Below, one piece after another: positions 16,939 to 25,539 of a stretch of 64,000 nt of DNA (position 1 is its first letter; every line of letters starts with the position of its first letter). The stretch comes from Candidimonas nitroreducens (GTDB taxonomy: Bacteria; Pseudomonadota; Gammaproteobacteria; Burkholderiales; Burkholderiaceae_B). The position numbers and the translations under genes were made by a program. The stretch spans positions 1-64,000 of the forward strand of contig NZ_NJIH01000002.1 in assembly GCF_002209565.1 (NCBI RefSeq), given 5' to 3'. A model generated the notes under the pieces. The model saw only the letters and a list, made by a program, of their open reading frames with translations, had not been told where the DNA came from and made no database searches.

Positions 16939-17817
16939 CTAGCGCAGAAACTTCTTTTCGATTTCGCGCATGTGCGCATCGCCCTGCAGGGCGATGATGT
17001 CTTTCACGCTGGGCAGCGCGGCGTCCACGCCCTGGATGCCGCCGTCGCGGCGGATCTGCGCAAACACGCTGCGCATGGCGCCCACGGCGGCGCGGATGGC
17101 ATGGTTGCCGTAGATCACGATGCCCACCTTGCCGGTGGCGGCGATATCCGCCTCGGTCAGCTGCGGATAAGCAGTGGGCACCAGCACCAGCGGAATGCGC
17201 CCCGACCAGCCCGCTATGAAGGCAAGAATTTCGTCGGGCGTCTTCTGCTTGGAATGGATCAATATGGCATCGGCGCCCGCCTCTTGGTAGGCGTGGGCGC
17301 GCTTTTGCGCTTCTTCCTGGCCCAGGCCGGCGATAAGGGCCTCGACCCGGGCGATGACGACGAAGCCCGGGTCGCGCCGCGCCTGAGCCGCCGCCTCGAT
17401 CTTGCCCTGGAATTCTTCGATGCGCACCAGTTCCTGCCTGCCGTCGGCACGCAGGCTGGTGTCCTTGGGAAAGGTCTTGTCCTCCATCACCACGGCCGAA
17501 GCGCCCGCGGCCTCGTACTGGGGGATGATGTAGTTGACGGTTACCGCGTTGCCGAAGCCCGTGTCGATGTCGGCGATCAGCGGCGTGTCTACGGTGGCGG
17601 CGATGGCCCGCATCATCTCCAGGTGCGTGCCCATGGGCAGGATGCTGGCGTCGGGCACGGCATGGCTGGCCGAAAGCTCGAAGCCGCTGCCCCAGATGCC
17701 ATCGAAGCCGGCCTCTTGCGCCAGCCGCGCCGCCATTGGGTTGTGCGCTGCCATGGCGGTGAACAGGCGGCCTTGCGCGAGGGCCTGTCGCAATGTCTGG
17801 TTCTTGTTGGTATTCAC
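16939..17817 (-). CDS. pphA: Phosphonopyruvate hydrolase
   Basis: A 292-residue member of the PEP mutase/isocitrate lyase superfamily that cleaves 3-phosphonopyruvate to pyruvate and phosphate. The gating-loop region EDKTFPKDTSLRADGRQELV and the stretches HNPMAARLAQEAGFDGIWGS, IEEFQGKIEAA, ARVEALIAGLGQEEA and PTAYPQLTEADIAA follow, by memory, the characterised Variovorax Pal2 enzyme almost residue for residue. This favours hydrolase over mutase. The GTG at 17817 has AGGAG 5-6 bases upstream. The neighbouring genes needed to make phosphonopyruvate from phosphonoalanine (a PalB-type transaminase) are not in view. The stop is 5 bases from that of the convergent hydrolase gene. Confidence 0.9.
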   Translation of the reverse strand: MNTNKNQTLRQALAQGRLFTAMAAHNPMAARLAQEAGFDGIWGSGFELSASHAVPDASILPMGTHLEMMRAIAATVDTPLIADIDTGFGNAVTVNYIIPQYEAAGASAVVMEDKTFPKDTSLRADGRQELVRIEEFQGKIEAAAQARRDPGFVVIARVEALIAGLGQEEAQKRAHAYQEAGADAILIHSKQKTPDEILAFIAGWSGRIPLVLVPTAYPQLTEADIAATGKVGIVIYGNHAIRAAVGAMRSVFAQIRRDGGIQGVDAALPSVKDIIALQGDAHMREIEKKFLR

Positions 17818-18215
17818 TGCTGCTCCTGATGTGAGGCCGCTGCGCGGCGGGCGGCGCGATATGCACTGCATGCCCCGAGGCCGAGCGCCACAAGCCATGT
17901 ACCTCTGGCTACATGCCCCGGGGTACGCCCCTGAGCGACGCGCGGCGGACTGCGCGCTCCGGATTATGCGCCCCGGGCTACGCGCCGCGAACGTTTACAT
18001 GGAAAGCAAAATGATATCGCCAGCCTCGGGCCATGGCTACCCGGCAGCACGCAGCCGGCAGCGCACGGCCGGCGACGCGCGGCAAAAAGAAACCGGCACC
18101 GTCCCCGAGGAACGGCGCCGGCTGGCGCCCGTGCACCTTGCGGCCTGCGGCCGCATGGGCTCATCGTGTCAAGCGCGCCCGGCGGCTACGGCATGCGCAC
18201 CGGGTCGCGCAAAAC
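17818..18215. other. 398-bp gap between pphA and the Bug receptor gene
   Basis: No credible gene is seen. The stretch is GC-rich with many GCGC runs. A short AT-richer patch at about 17990-18020 is the only promoter-like area for pphA. No T-tract terminator for the Bug receptor gene was found. Confidence 0.4.
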
Positions 18216-19223
18216 TTAGTTCAGCGTAATGTGGCGCTCGCGTATCACGCCGCCCCACTTCTGCTGCTCCTGGTCGATGAAGGTGCGGAACTGCTCGGGG
18301 GTGTCGCCCATAGGCTGCATGCCCAGGGAATTGAGCTTGTCCGCCACCTGCGGGTTGGCCAGTGCCTTGCGTATCGACGCGCTGAGCTTGTCGACGATGG
18401 CCTTGGGCGTGCCGGCGGGCACCACCACCGCCTGCCAGGTGTAGGCGGTAAAGTCGGGCAACCCGGCTTCGGCGAAGGTCGGCACATCGGGCAGCGCGGA
18501 ACTGCGCTTGGCCAGCGGTATGCCCAGCGCGCGCAGCTTGCCGGAACGGATCAGGGGCGCCGAGGCCGACAGGTCGGCCATCATGAAGTCGACCTGGCCG
18601 CCTATGACGTCCTGCAGCGCCTGCGGGGTACCCTTGTAGGGCACGTGCGTTTCCTCGCCGTGGATCTTGGCCAGGAACAGCTCGGCGGCCAGATGATGCG
18701 GGCTGCCGTTGCCGACCGAGCCGAAGCTTAGCTTGTTGGGGTTTTTCTGGATGTAGCTGACGAGTTCGGCCAGGTTCTTCACCGGCAGGTTGGGACGCAC
18801 CACCAGCACCATGGGCAGGCGCACCAGCGTGCTGACCGGCGTGAAGTCCTTGTTGGGGTCATAGGCCAGCTTGGGGTACAGGTTCGGGTTCAGCACCAGC
18901 GTACCCTGGCCGGCCGTCATGACGGTGTAGCCGTCAGGCGCCGAACGGCGCAGTTCCTGCGAGGCAATAATGGTGGCCGCCCCCGGCTTGTTCTCGACCA
19001 CGATGCTGGCGCCCAGATCCTTGGACACCAGTTGCGCCACCAGGCGCGTCGAGACATCGCTGCCGCCGCCGGCCGTGTATGGCACCAGCCAGCGGATCGG
19101 GTGATCGGGCCACGCCGCCTGCACCGGCGCCGCCAGGGCCGCGGCCCCCGCCGCCAGCGATATGCCGCCACACAATTTCAACAGCGTACGGCGCAGATTT
19201 CCCCTGGGCTTCATATTGTTCAC
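18216..19223 (-). CDS. Bug family (TctC-like) periplasmic solute-binding receptor
   Basis: A 335-residue precursor. A signal peptide (RRTLLKLCGGISLAAGAAAL, cleaved near APVQA-AWP) is followed by the tripartite tricarboxylate transporter receptor fold: IRWLVPYTAGGGSDVSTR, VVENKPGAATIIAS, SAPDGYTVM, and PTFAEAGLPDF near the end. Such receptors bind carboxylates or similar small anions and are greatly expanded in Bordetella relatives, often without a linked permease; none is seen here. The GTG at 19223 is chosen for AGGAG 6 bases upstream; an ATG three codons later is an alternative. It lies next to phosphonopyruvate hydrolase, so a phosphonate or keto-acid ligand is possible but unproven. Confidence 0.88.
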   Translation of the reverse strand: MNNMKPRGNLRRTLLKLCGGISLAAGAAALAAPVQAAWPDHPIRWLVPYTAGGGSDVSTRLVAQLVSKDLGASIVVENKPGAATIIASQELRRSAPDGYTVMTAGQGTLVLNPNLYPKLAYDPNKDFTPVSTLVRLPMVLVVRPNLPVKNLAELVSYIQKNPNKLSFGSVGNGSPHHLAAELFLAKIHGEETHVPYKGTPQALQDVIGGQVDFMMADLSASAPLIRSGKLRALGIPLAKRSSALPDVPTFAEAGLPDFTAYTWQAVVVPAGTPKAIVDKLSASIRKALANPQVADKLNSLGMQPMGDTPEQFRTFIDQEQQKWGGVIRERHITLN

Positions 19224-19272
19224 ATTGAGCTCCTGTATGCGCACGGCCGCTGAGCCGGCCATGCATAAAAAA

Positions 19273-19306
19273 TTAACACATTAATCATTAAAGTTAACAT
19301 ATTAAT
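19273..19306. promoter_or_regulatory. Direct-repeat operator candidate upstream of the Bug receptor
   Basis: TTAACAcATTAAT at 19273-19285 is repeated as TTAACAtATTAAT at 19294-19306. The spacing is 21 bp, or two helical turns, in an AT-rich island. The position, 50-83 bp before the receptor start, suits a promoter with a cooperative regulator site. No regulator gene is adjacent. Confidence 0.45.
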
Positions 19307-19491
19307 TAAAACTTGGGTACCGGGTGTTATCCCGGGGTTCGATCCGGGAACCATACAGGCCCGCCTGCAACACGACGCCGGCCGCCGGCCGCGGGGCGCT
19401 ATCATTGCGTACTGGCGCGCCGGCCCATCCAGGATCGGGGCCGCGCGCCCTCTTTTCCGCCGCGATCCCGGTGCAACGAATAGGAGCCCGC

Positions 19492-21360
19492 ATGGAAGGT
19501 GCGAGCGTGCTGTGGCTGGCCCTGATCTACCTGACCGCCGGCGTCATTGCCGTACCTTGGGCGCAGCGCCTGGGCCTGGGCTCGGTGCTGGGCTACATCG
19601 CCGCCGGCGTGATCATCGGGCCGTTCGCGCTGCACCTGGTCGGCGACCAGACCGGGATCAGGCATTTCTCGGAATTCGGCGTGGTGATCATGCTGTTCCT
19701 GATAGGCCTGGAAGTGCGCCCTTCTTTGCTCTGGAGCATGCGCGGGGCGTTCTTCGGCCTGGGAACCAGCCAGGTCGTGGCCACCGGCCTGGCGCTGGCC
19801 GGCACGGCCATGCTCTTCGGCCTGCCATGGCGCGCATCGCTGGCGCTGGGCTTCATCCTGTCGCTGTCGTCGACGGCGATCGTGCTGCAGATATTCGAAG
19901 AAAAAGGCTTGCAGCACACCACGGCCGGCCGGGCAAGCTTCGGCATATTGCTGTTCCAGGATGTCTCGACGATCCCGATGTTCGCCGCCCTGCCGCTGCT
20001 GGCGCTGAACACCGCGACGGCGCCCGCCGCGCAACAGGGCCAGGGCTCGGGCCTGCTCGAGAGCTATCCGGGATGGGTGCACGCGCTGGCGGTGCTGGCG
20101 GCGGTGGCCGTGGTGATCGGCGCCGGCCGCTATCTGGCGCGGCCCGCGTTCCGCTACATCGCGCGCACACGCTCGCGTGATATCTTCACTGCGGCCGCGC
20201 TGCTGCTGGTCATCGCCGTGGCGCTGCTGATGGAGACCGTGGGCCTGTCGCCCGCGCTAGGCGCGTTTCTCGCCGGCATGGTCATGGCCGACAGCGAATT
20301 CCGGCGCGAGCTGGAAGGCGACATCGAACCGTTCCGCGGCCTGCTGCTGGGCCTGTTCTTCATCTCGATAGGCGCCAGCATGAATCTCGGCCTGATCGCG
20401 ACCCGGCCACTGGCGCTGGCCGCCTGCGTGCTTGCGTTGATCGTGATCAAGGCCGCGGTGGCGTTCTGCGTAGCGCGCGCATTCCGCATGGGCGGCCGCG
20501 CCGCGGGCTTGACCGCCGTGGCCCTGGCACAGGGCGGTGAATTCGCCTTCGTGCTGCTGGGCATTGCCGCGGCGTCGAACATCCTGACGCCCGACCAGGT
20601 TGCGCTGGCCACCGTCACCGTGGCGATTTCCATGGCCCTGACCCCGCTGCTGCTGATCCTGTATGAACGGCGCTGTGCCGCCGGGCTGTCGTCCGCCCCA
20701 GAGCCCGAGAACGAGGCCTTCGACGACACGCCCGACGTCATCGTCGCCGGCTTCGGGCGTTTCGGCCAGATCGCGGCGCGCCTGCTGCTGGTCAACGGCT
20801 TCAAGACCTCCACGCTCGAGGCTAGCGCCGAACAGGTGGAGCTGGTGCGCCGTTTCGGCCGCCGCGTCTACTACGGCGATGCGACCCGCCTGGATTTGCT
20901 GGAGGCCGCGGGCGCGGCGCAAGCCAAGGTGCTGGTGGTGGCCATAGACGACCGCGACCAGGCCGAAAAACTGGTCGAACTGGCTCGGGCTCATTTCCCG
21001 AACCTGCAGATACTCGCACGCGCCTACGACCGCAGGCACGCCTACCGGCTGCTGGACAAGGGCGCCGAGGTGGTGGAACGGGAAACCTTCGAGGCCGGCT
21101 TGACCCTGGGCGCGGAAGCCCTCAAGGCGCTGGGCTTCAAGAGCGTGCAGGCGGCCCGCGCCGCGCGCCTGTTCCGGCGCCACGACGAGAACATGTTCCG
21201 CGCCTTGGCGCCGCTTTGGCGCGACGAAGAGCGCTTCGTGGTGGCCAGCCGCGAGAGCAGCGAACGCATGAACGACCTGCTTGCCGCCGATATCCAGGAA
21301 ATGCTGCAGGAATCCAGCGCCAAGGACGCGCCGCCCGCGGATTCCGCCGCCGCAGTCTAG
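19492..21360 (+). CDS. kefC: Kef-type monovalent cation:proton antiporter with TrkA-N domain
   Basis: A 622-residue membrane protein. Residues 1-385 form the CPA2 antiporter domain (GYIAAGVIIGPFAL, FGVVIMLFLIGLEVRP, SLSSTAIVLQIFEEKG, GAFLAGMVMADSEFR, ALAQGGEFAFVLLG). Residues about 415-535 form an NAD-binding regulatory domain (DVIVAGFGRFGQIAARLL, YYGDATRLDLLEAAGA). This is the KefB/KefC plan of glutathione-gated potassium efflux. The ATG at 19492 follows AGGAG. No KefF/KefG-type ancillary subunit is adjacent. KefB and KefC cannot be told apart safely here. Confidence 0.86.
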   Translation: MEGASVLWLALIYLTAGVIAVPWAQRLGLGSVLGYIAAGVIIGPFALHLVGDQTGIRHFSEFGVVIMLFLIGLEVRPSLLWSMRGAFFGLGTSQVVATGLALAGTAMLFGLPWRASLALGFILSLSSTAIVLQIFEEKGLQHTTAGRASFGILLFQDVSTIPMFAALPLLALNTATAPAAQQGQGSGLLESYPGWVHALAVLAAVAVVIGAGRYLARPAFRYIARTRSRDIFTAAALLLVIAVALLMETVGLSPALGAFLAGMVMADSEFRRELEGDIEPFRGLLLGLFFISIGASMNLGLIATRPLALAACVLALIVIKAAVAFCVARAFRMGGRAAGLTAVALAQGGEFAFVLLGIAAASNILTPDQVALATVTVAISMALTPLLLILYERRCAAGLSSAPEPENEAFDDTPDVIVAGFGRFGQIAARLLLVNGFKTSTLEASAEQVELVRRFGRRVYYGDATRLDLLEAAGAAQAKVLVVAIDDRDQAEKLVELARAHFPNLQILARAYDRRHAYRLLDKGAEVVERETFEAGLTLGAEALKALGFKSVQAARAARLFRRHDENMFRALAPLWRDEERFVVASRESSERMNDLLAADIQEMLQESSAKDAPPADSAAAV

Positions 21361-21368
21361 AAGCGGGG

Positions 21369-22004
21369 TCAGGCCTTGTTCGACACCAGCATGGCCACGC
21401 CCAGGCCCATCACCAGCGTTCCGCCCACGGCCCCGACCGCCTCGTTGCGCCGGCGCGAGCCGCTCAGCCAGTTCCGGGCCCGCGTGGCGGCCAGGGCCCA
21501 TACTATATCGGTGCACAGGCCCACCGCCACCGGCACGATCGCCAGCAGCAGCATCTGCGCCGTAAGATGCCCGGCTTCCGGGTGCACGAACTGCGGCAGG
21601 ATCACGGCAAATACGATCAAAGCCTTGGGATTGGTCAAGCCCACCCAGTAGCCCTGGCGCGCGGCCAAGGCCAGGTCGCGCGTGCCGCCGGCGCCGGCCA
21701 GCCCTGGGCCGATGGCCTTGCGCTCGCGTATCGCCTTGTAGCCCAGCCAGATCAGCACCAGGGCGCCCGCGATTCTCAAGGCGGACAGAAAGGCCTCGGA
21801 CTCGCGCAGCACCAGGCCGACGCCGCAGGCGACCAGCACCGCCACCGTATAGACGCCCAAAGAATTGCCGGCGACCGTAGACAGCGCGCTCGCCCTGCCG
21901 TAGCTGAGCGCCCTGCCGACAATGAACATGACGCTGGGCCCGGGCACCACGATCAGCACGATGCAGGCCAGCGTGATGGACAGGATCTGGTCGACACTGA
22001 CCAT
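21369..22004 (-). CDS. LysE/RhtB family amino-acid exporter
   Basis: A 211-residue inner-membrane exporter with about six helices. Hallmarks are VVPGPSVMFIVGRALSYGR near the N-terminus and YWVGLTNPKALIVFAVILPQF in the middle. The family exports amino acids or homoserine-lactone-like compounds; the substrate is unknown. The ATG at 22004 follows AAGGAG. It converges on the antiporter gene with an 8-bp gap and lies downstream of the PIG-L gene on the same strand. Confidence 0.87.
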   Translation of the reverse strand: MVSVDQILSITLACIVLIVVPGPSVMFIVGRALSYGRASALSTVAGNSLGVYTVAVLVACGVGLVLRESEAFLSALRIAGALVLIWLGYKAIRERKAIGPGLAGAGGTRDLALAARQGYWVGLTNPKALIVFAVILPQFVHPEAGHLTAQMLLLAIVPVAVGLCTDIVWALAATRARNWLSGSRRRNEAVGAVGGTLVMGLGVAMLVSNKA

Positions 22005-22024
22005 GCAGATCTCCTTAGTGTCTT

Positions 22025-24025
22025 CTATTTAGCCAACGCCGCCGCCCCGGTCTCGGCCTTGGCCGACAGCACCGGCGCCTGGAAGGGCCCACTGGGCACG
22101 ATGCCCGGCGGCAGGCTGTTGAAGGACTCGCCGCCGTCCGCGGCGGGCGCCGGCAGCAGCCTGGGCGCATGCCATTTTCCGCCACTGCGGGCCCACAGCC
22201 AATAGTCTTGCCTCGAACCGGCGCTGCGTCCCGCCACATAAAGCGTATCGCCTATGGTGCGCAGGGCGGGGGCGGAAGCAATACCCGAACCGAGGCTGGT
22301 GACCGCGCCGCCTTCCAGCAGCCACACAGAACCGTGCTCGCGCGCCAGCGCCGCAACCACCACCGCACCCATCGGGCTCAGGCCTATGGCCGGGCGCCCC
22401 ACATAAGCGATGCCCATATCCTCGGGCGCGCGCCAGGCTTGGTCGGGGGTGCCGGCACGCAGCTGCGTCAGGCCCAGCATGTGGCCGGAACGGCCGTCGC
22501 GCGCGTACAGTTGTATGAGCCCGCGGGCATTGCGCCGCGCGGCCAGGCCGCCCGACACCGTCACGCCGCGGATGCGGCTCCACGCCGCCCAGCGCCCGCT
22601 GCCGTCCTGCGCTTGCCAGGTAGCCCACAGCCCGCCCTTGCGGTCGGCGGCGAAAACGGCCGGATCGCCGTTGGCGTCCAGCGCCAGCGCCGCGTCCCGC
22701 AAGGCGTCGGCAAGAACGGGCAGCCGGCTCCAGCGCCACGGCTCTACAGCGTCGGCCTGCTGCCGAACGGCATAGTGGAAGGCGCCGTCGTAGCCCATGG
22801 CCAGCAGTGTGCTGCGGCCCGCGGCGCTATGCGCCACCAGCGGCAGCTCGACCAGACGCGGCCCGGCCAGCATCTGCCAGGCGGCCCAGTGTCCGCCGGA
22901 AGCGCGCGCCCGCGTCCATAAGCGCCCGTTGGCGCCGCGCACCAGGATCTCGACCGTGCCGTCGAACCGATTGTAGATGGTGGAGCTGCCCGCCACGCGC
23001 CCACCCAGCGCGAGCCAGCGCCCCAGACGCGAATCGCGCACATTGGCCGCCGAGTTGATCTCGCCGGTGGCGCACAGCACATAGCCGCCGGCAGGCTCCG
23101 CGGCCAGGGCCGGCGCCAGGGTGTGGCGGATCACGTAATAGGTGCGGCCCACCCAGGACAGCGCCGGGCCCAGAGGCTCCTTGCAGCCGATCGGGCCCTT
23201 GGCACAATAGCGATAGTCGTCCCAGGCGTAGTGGCGGAAGGCGCCGGTCTTGCCGGCCACCTCGGCCAGGGTCAGGTTGCGGTGGCGCTCTTGCGTCGGG
23301 TAGTCGACATAGGCGACTTCGGCATACGTGCCCGGCGCCCGCGCCATGGCGGCGCGCACCAGGCGCGCGCTGGCGATATGGTCGGGGTGGTCGTGGCCCA
23401 CGCAGCGCCAGCACAGGCGGGTGTACGGAATGGCGACGGTGTCATCCATGTGCCGGATATCGGTGGGACGATAATCGCTTATGATCGCCGCCAGCGTATC
23501 CACCAGCCCCGCCCGGTCATAGGTTTCCACATAGGGGCCCAGCGATTGCGCGGTCGTGCCCGGCTCCGACTCGGCGCGGCTGAGCGGCGTCAGGCTGCCC
23601 CAGCCCTTGCCCAGCCACGGATCCTTCAGGCGCATGTATATCATCGAGACGCGCGGATTGCCGTTCAGGAAGACGTGCGCCAGATGCCGCCCATCCAGCG
23701 CCAGCACATCCTCGGTCCAGCTGTTCGGGGTGCCGGCGATATAGGCATAGGCGGCGCGCACGCCGCGGGCGCGGCCCATCATGTAGCCTATGCCCTCGCC
23801 GCGCTCGGCCGCGGTCAGGTAGACCACCTGCACGCAGCCGCCGGCATGGATGGTGGCCTGGATGTCGGGATTCATGAACAGCAGGTCGTCGTCCTGGTGG
23901 GCGACGAACACCAAGTCCCGGATGCCGTGGCAATCGGCGGCGGCCTGGGCCGCCCTGGCGGAAACGTGGATACAGACACAGGCCAGCGCGCCGCAGCAGG
24001 CGGCGAGCCATCGTCGAAGACTCAC
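22025..24025 (-). CDS. Secreted PIG-L family deacetylase with propeller-like C-terminal domain
   Basis: A 666-residue precursor. A signal peptide (about residues 1-25, ending near SARA-AQA) is followed by a PIG-L/LmbE de-N-acetylase domain (about 35-260) with zinc-binding VFVAHQDDDLLFMNP and the histidine-rich GHDHPDHIASA. Residues about 330-640 contain repeated Trp-rich stretches (RLWTRARASGGHWAAWQ, GLWATWQAQDGSGRWAAWSR, YWLWARSGGKW), like lectin or beta-propeller domains. PIG-L enzymes remove acetyl from N-acetyl sugars, so an extracellular polysaccharide or glycan substrate is likely. The start is a GTG at 24025 with AAGGA 6 bases upstream. The motif AHQDDD differs slightly from the usual HPDDE. 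Confidence 0.8.
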   Translation of the reverse strand: MSLRRWLAACCGALACVCIHVSARAAQAAADCHGIRDLVFVAHQDDDLLFMNPDIQATIHAGGCVQVVYLTAAERGEGIGYMMGRARGVRAAYAYIAGTPNSWTEDVLALDGRHLAHVFLNGNPRVSMIYMRLKDPWLGKGWGSLTPLSRAESEPGTTAQSLGPYVETYDRAGLVDTLAAIISDYRPTDIRHMDDTVAIPYTRLCWRCVGHDHPDHIASARLVRAAMARAPGTYAEVAYVDYPTQERHRNLTLAEVAGKTGAFRHYAWDDYRYCAKGPIGCKEPLGPALSWVGRTYYVIRHTLAPALAAEPAGGYVLCATGEINSAANVRDSRLGRWLALGGRVAGSSTIYNRFDGTVEILVRGANGRLWTRARASGGHWAAWQMLAGPRLVELPLVAHSAAGRSTLLAMGYDGAFHYAVRQQADAVEPWRWSRLPVLADALRDAALALDANGDPAVFAADRKGGLWATWQAQDGSGRWAAWSRIRGVTVSGGLAARRNARGLIQLYARDGRSGHMLGLTQLRAGTPDQAWRAPEDMGIAYVGRPAIGLSPMGAVVVAALAREHGSVWLLEGGAVTSLGSGIASAPALRTIGDTLYVAGRSAGSRQDYWLWARSGGKWHAPRLLPAPAADGGESFNSLPPGIVPSGPFQAPVLSAKAETGAAALAK

Positions 24026-24328
24026 AGGAATCCTTTGTGATCAGCGCAGCCGCAAGCACGCCGCGGCACGGGCGGGCGCGCTTGCGGCCTGTATGGCGCG
24101 CGCCCCGCAAGCATGGAAGATGCGGCGGCTGTGATTTTATGCCTAAGCGGCGCGCTCGGGTATCAATCCGTTACGGGCCGCTTTGCCAAAACCCGGTGCT
24201 ACGGCAAAAAAGCAACACACGCCGCCCGCATGGGCCAGGCGGCCAACGGCAACTTCGGGGCTCAGGCAATACCCGACGCCACGCGGGCCCGGACGGTGGC
24301 ATATCGCCCTCGGGCGCCGCGCGGTATT
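24026..24328. other. 303-bp gap between the PIG-L gene and the RES toxin gene
   Basis: No gene is supported here. The part nearest 24026 holds the GTG-start ribosome-binding site of the PIG-L gene and presumably its promoter. The middle (about 24130-24200) is less GC-rich. No repeat or T-tract terminator was recognised. Confidence 0.35.
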
Positions 24329-25015
24329 TCAGCGCGGCAAGGGCTGCACGTGAGCCTCTGGCGTACCCGACCAGCTCAGCTGGTAGGCGGCGGCACGCCG
24401 CACGTTGCCGACCAGGGCCGGGCGGAAGCAGGCCAGATTGGTGCCTCCGGGACGCCGCACGCTGGGGTAGACAATGCCCATGGAGCCGAGTTCCAGCAAG
24501 TATTCCGCCAGGGCCTGGGAGGCGATATAGCTGCCCGGATCCAGGCAGTCGGCACAGGCTGCAGCGTTGCGCAGATCATGGAAGTCGCTGCTGAAGTCCG
24601 CCAGCAGCGCCTGGTAGCTGACCGTATCGTGGAAGTAGTCGATTTCCTGGTATTCCACGGTTTTATGGAATATGACCTCGGCCAGCGCCGTTTCGATCTC
24701 GAAAGAGCAGTACCAGCAGCCGCGCTCGCCGCTGTTGAAGCGGCTGCCTTCGGGGCGCGGATAGGTGTAGGCGGCGTTGATGATGCGAAAATTCGGCACG
24801 CCGAACACCAGCTCGTCCACGCCTATGCCGGGCAGGCCGCCGCGCTCGCCGGCCAGGCGTTCGTTGGTGGCGTTGTCCAGGTCGAACAAATCGGCCAGAT
24901 GCGCGGCGTCATCCGACAAGGGCTCGAGCACCGAGTCTTCCTGGTCGGCGAAGCGCGAAGGCAGCAGCCGGCAGGTGTCGTAGCGGCGCAGCAGGACGGT
25001 GGGCGGTGTATGCAC
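24329..25015 (-). CDS. RES domain toxin (NAD+-degrading family)
   Basis: A 228-residue protein with the RES fold, whose members degrade NAD+ (by phosphorolysis or hydrolysis) when not neutralised. The family Arg, Tyr, Glu and Ser positions are visible in GSRFNSGERGCWYCSFEIETALAEVIFH and the later YPSVRRPGG. The GTG at 25015 is inferred because it comes 8 bases after the antitoxin stop and gives the usual length. No strong ribosome-binding site is seen, and the frame is open further upstream within the antitoxin gene. It forms a classic type II pair with the gene before it. Confidence 0.85.
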   Translation of the reverse strand: MHTPPTVLLRRYDTCRLLPSRFADQEDSVLEPLSDDAAHLADLFDLDNATNERLAGERGGLPGIGVDELVFGVPNFRIINAAYTYPRPEGSRFNSGERGCWYCSFEIETALAEVIFHKTVEYQEIDYFHDTVSYQALLADFSSDFHDLRNAAACADCLDPGSYIASQALAEYLLELGSMGIVYPSVRRPGGTNLACFRPALVGNVRRAAAYQLSWSGTPEAHVQPLPR

Positions 25016-25022
25016 GGGGCCG

Positions 25023-25460
25023 CTACAGGCCGCCGCGGCGGGCGTCGAGCAGCTTGCGCACCATCTGCATGGCCAGTATGCCGCCTTCCTGCATATAAGC
25101 CAGGGGCGTGCGGCCGGCAAAGACCGCATTGCGGTTGGGCAGGTTGACCCAGCGGTCGGCCAGATCGTCGCCGTACAGAATGTGCAGCGCCTTGTAGATG
25201 CCGATCAGGTAGGAAATGCGGGTGATGCGGTCGACCTCGAGCACGCGCGCGGGCTTTTTCTTCCATTCGTAGAAGGCGCTAGCCGACAGGCCGCCCAGCA
25301 GGACACAGGCGTCTTCGTCGCGCAGCGACCAGGCGCGCGCCAGCTTGAAGAACCCCTTGAGCGCGGACGCCGACAGGCGCTCGCGCGCCTCGCGGGTGTT
25401 GAGGTCTATTACCTTGGCCGGCTCGAACCGGCTGACCGGGTATGCATAGGCAAGGTTCAT
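25023..25460 (-). CDS. Xre/MbcA/ParS-type antitoxin of a RES toxin
   Basis: A 145-residue antitoxin. The central part resembles an Xre-type helix-turn-helix (RAWSLRDEDACVLLGGLSAS). The C-terminal ~60 residues are the MbcA/ParS toxin-binding domain (ISYLIGIYKALHILYGDDLA, WVNLPNRNAVFAGRTPLAYM), with the NxxFxGxxPL pattern. The ATG at 25460 has GGAGA 7-9 bases upstream and a promoter-like AT-rich stretch before it. The toxin gene follows after a 7-bp gap. The pair is expected to repress its own promoter. Confidence 0.87.
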   Translation of the reverse strand: MNLAYAYPVSRFEPAKVIDLNTREARERLSASALKGFFKLARAWSLRDEDACVLLGGLSASAFYEWKKKPARVLEVDRITRISYLIGIYKALHILYGDDLADRWVNLPNRNAVFAGRTPLAYMQEGGILAMQMVRKLLDARRGGL

Positions 25461-25478
25461 GGTGATTTCTCCGTATGT

Positions 25479-25500
25479 GGATATATTACACTCCATATCT
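25479..25500 (-). promoter_or_regulatory. Candidate promoter/operator of the toxin-antitoxin pair
   Basis: The AT-rich stretch contains, on the minus strand, TGTAATAT as an extended -10 candidate about 20 bp before the antitoxin start. GATAT and ATATC flank it as an imperfect inverted repeat. Autoregulated pairs usually carry such an operator. No convincing -35 was found. Confidence 0.35.
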
Positions 25501-25539
25501 GGAGAAATAAAGCCTGACCCAGCGTGTGCGTACCCGCCG

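Noticed and set aside
19334-19362. tRNA T-arm-like sequence (GGTTCGATCC)
   Set aside because: The flanking stem does not pair correctly as a T-stem and no acceptor, D or anticodon arms can be drawn.
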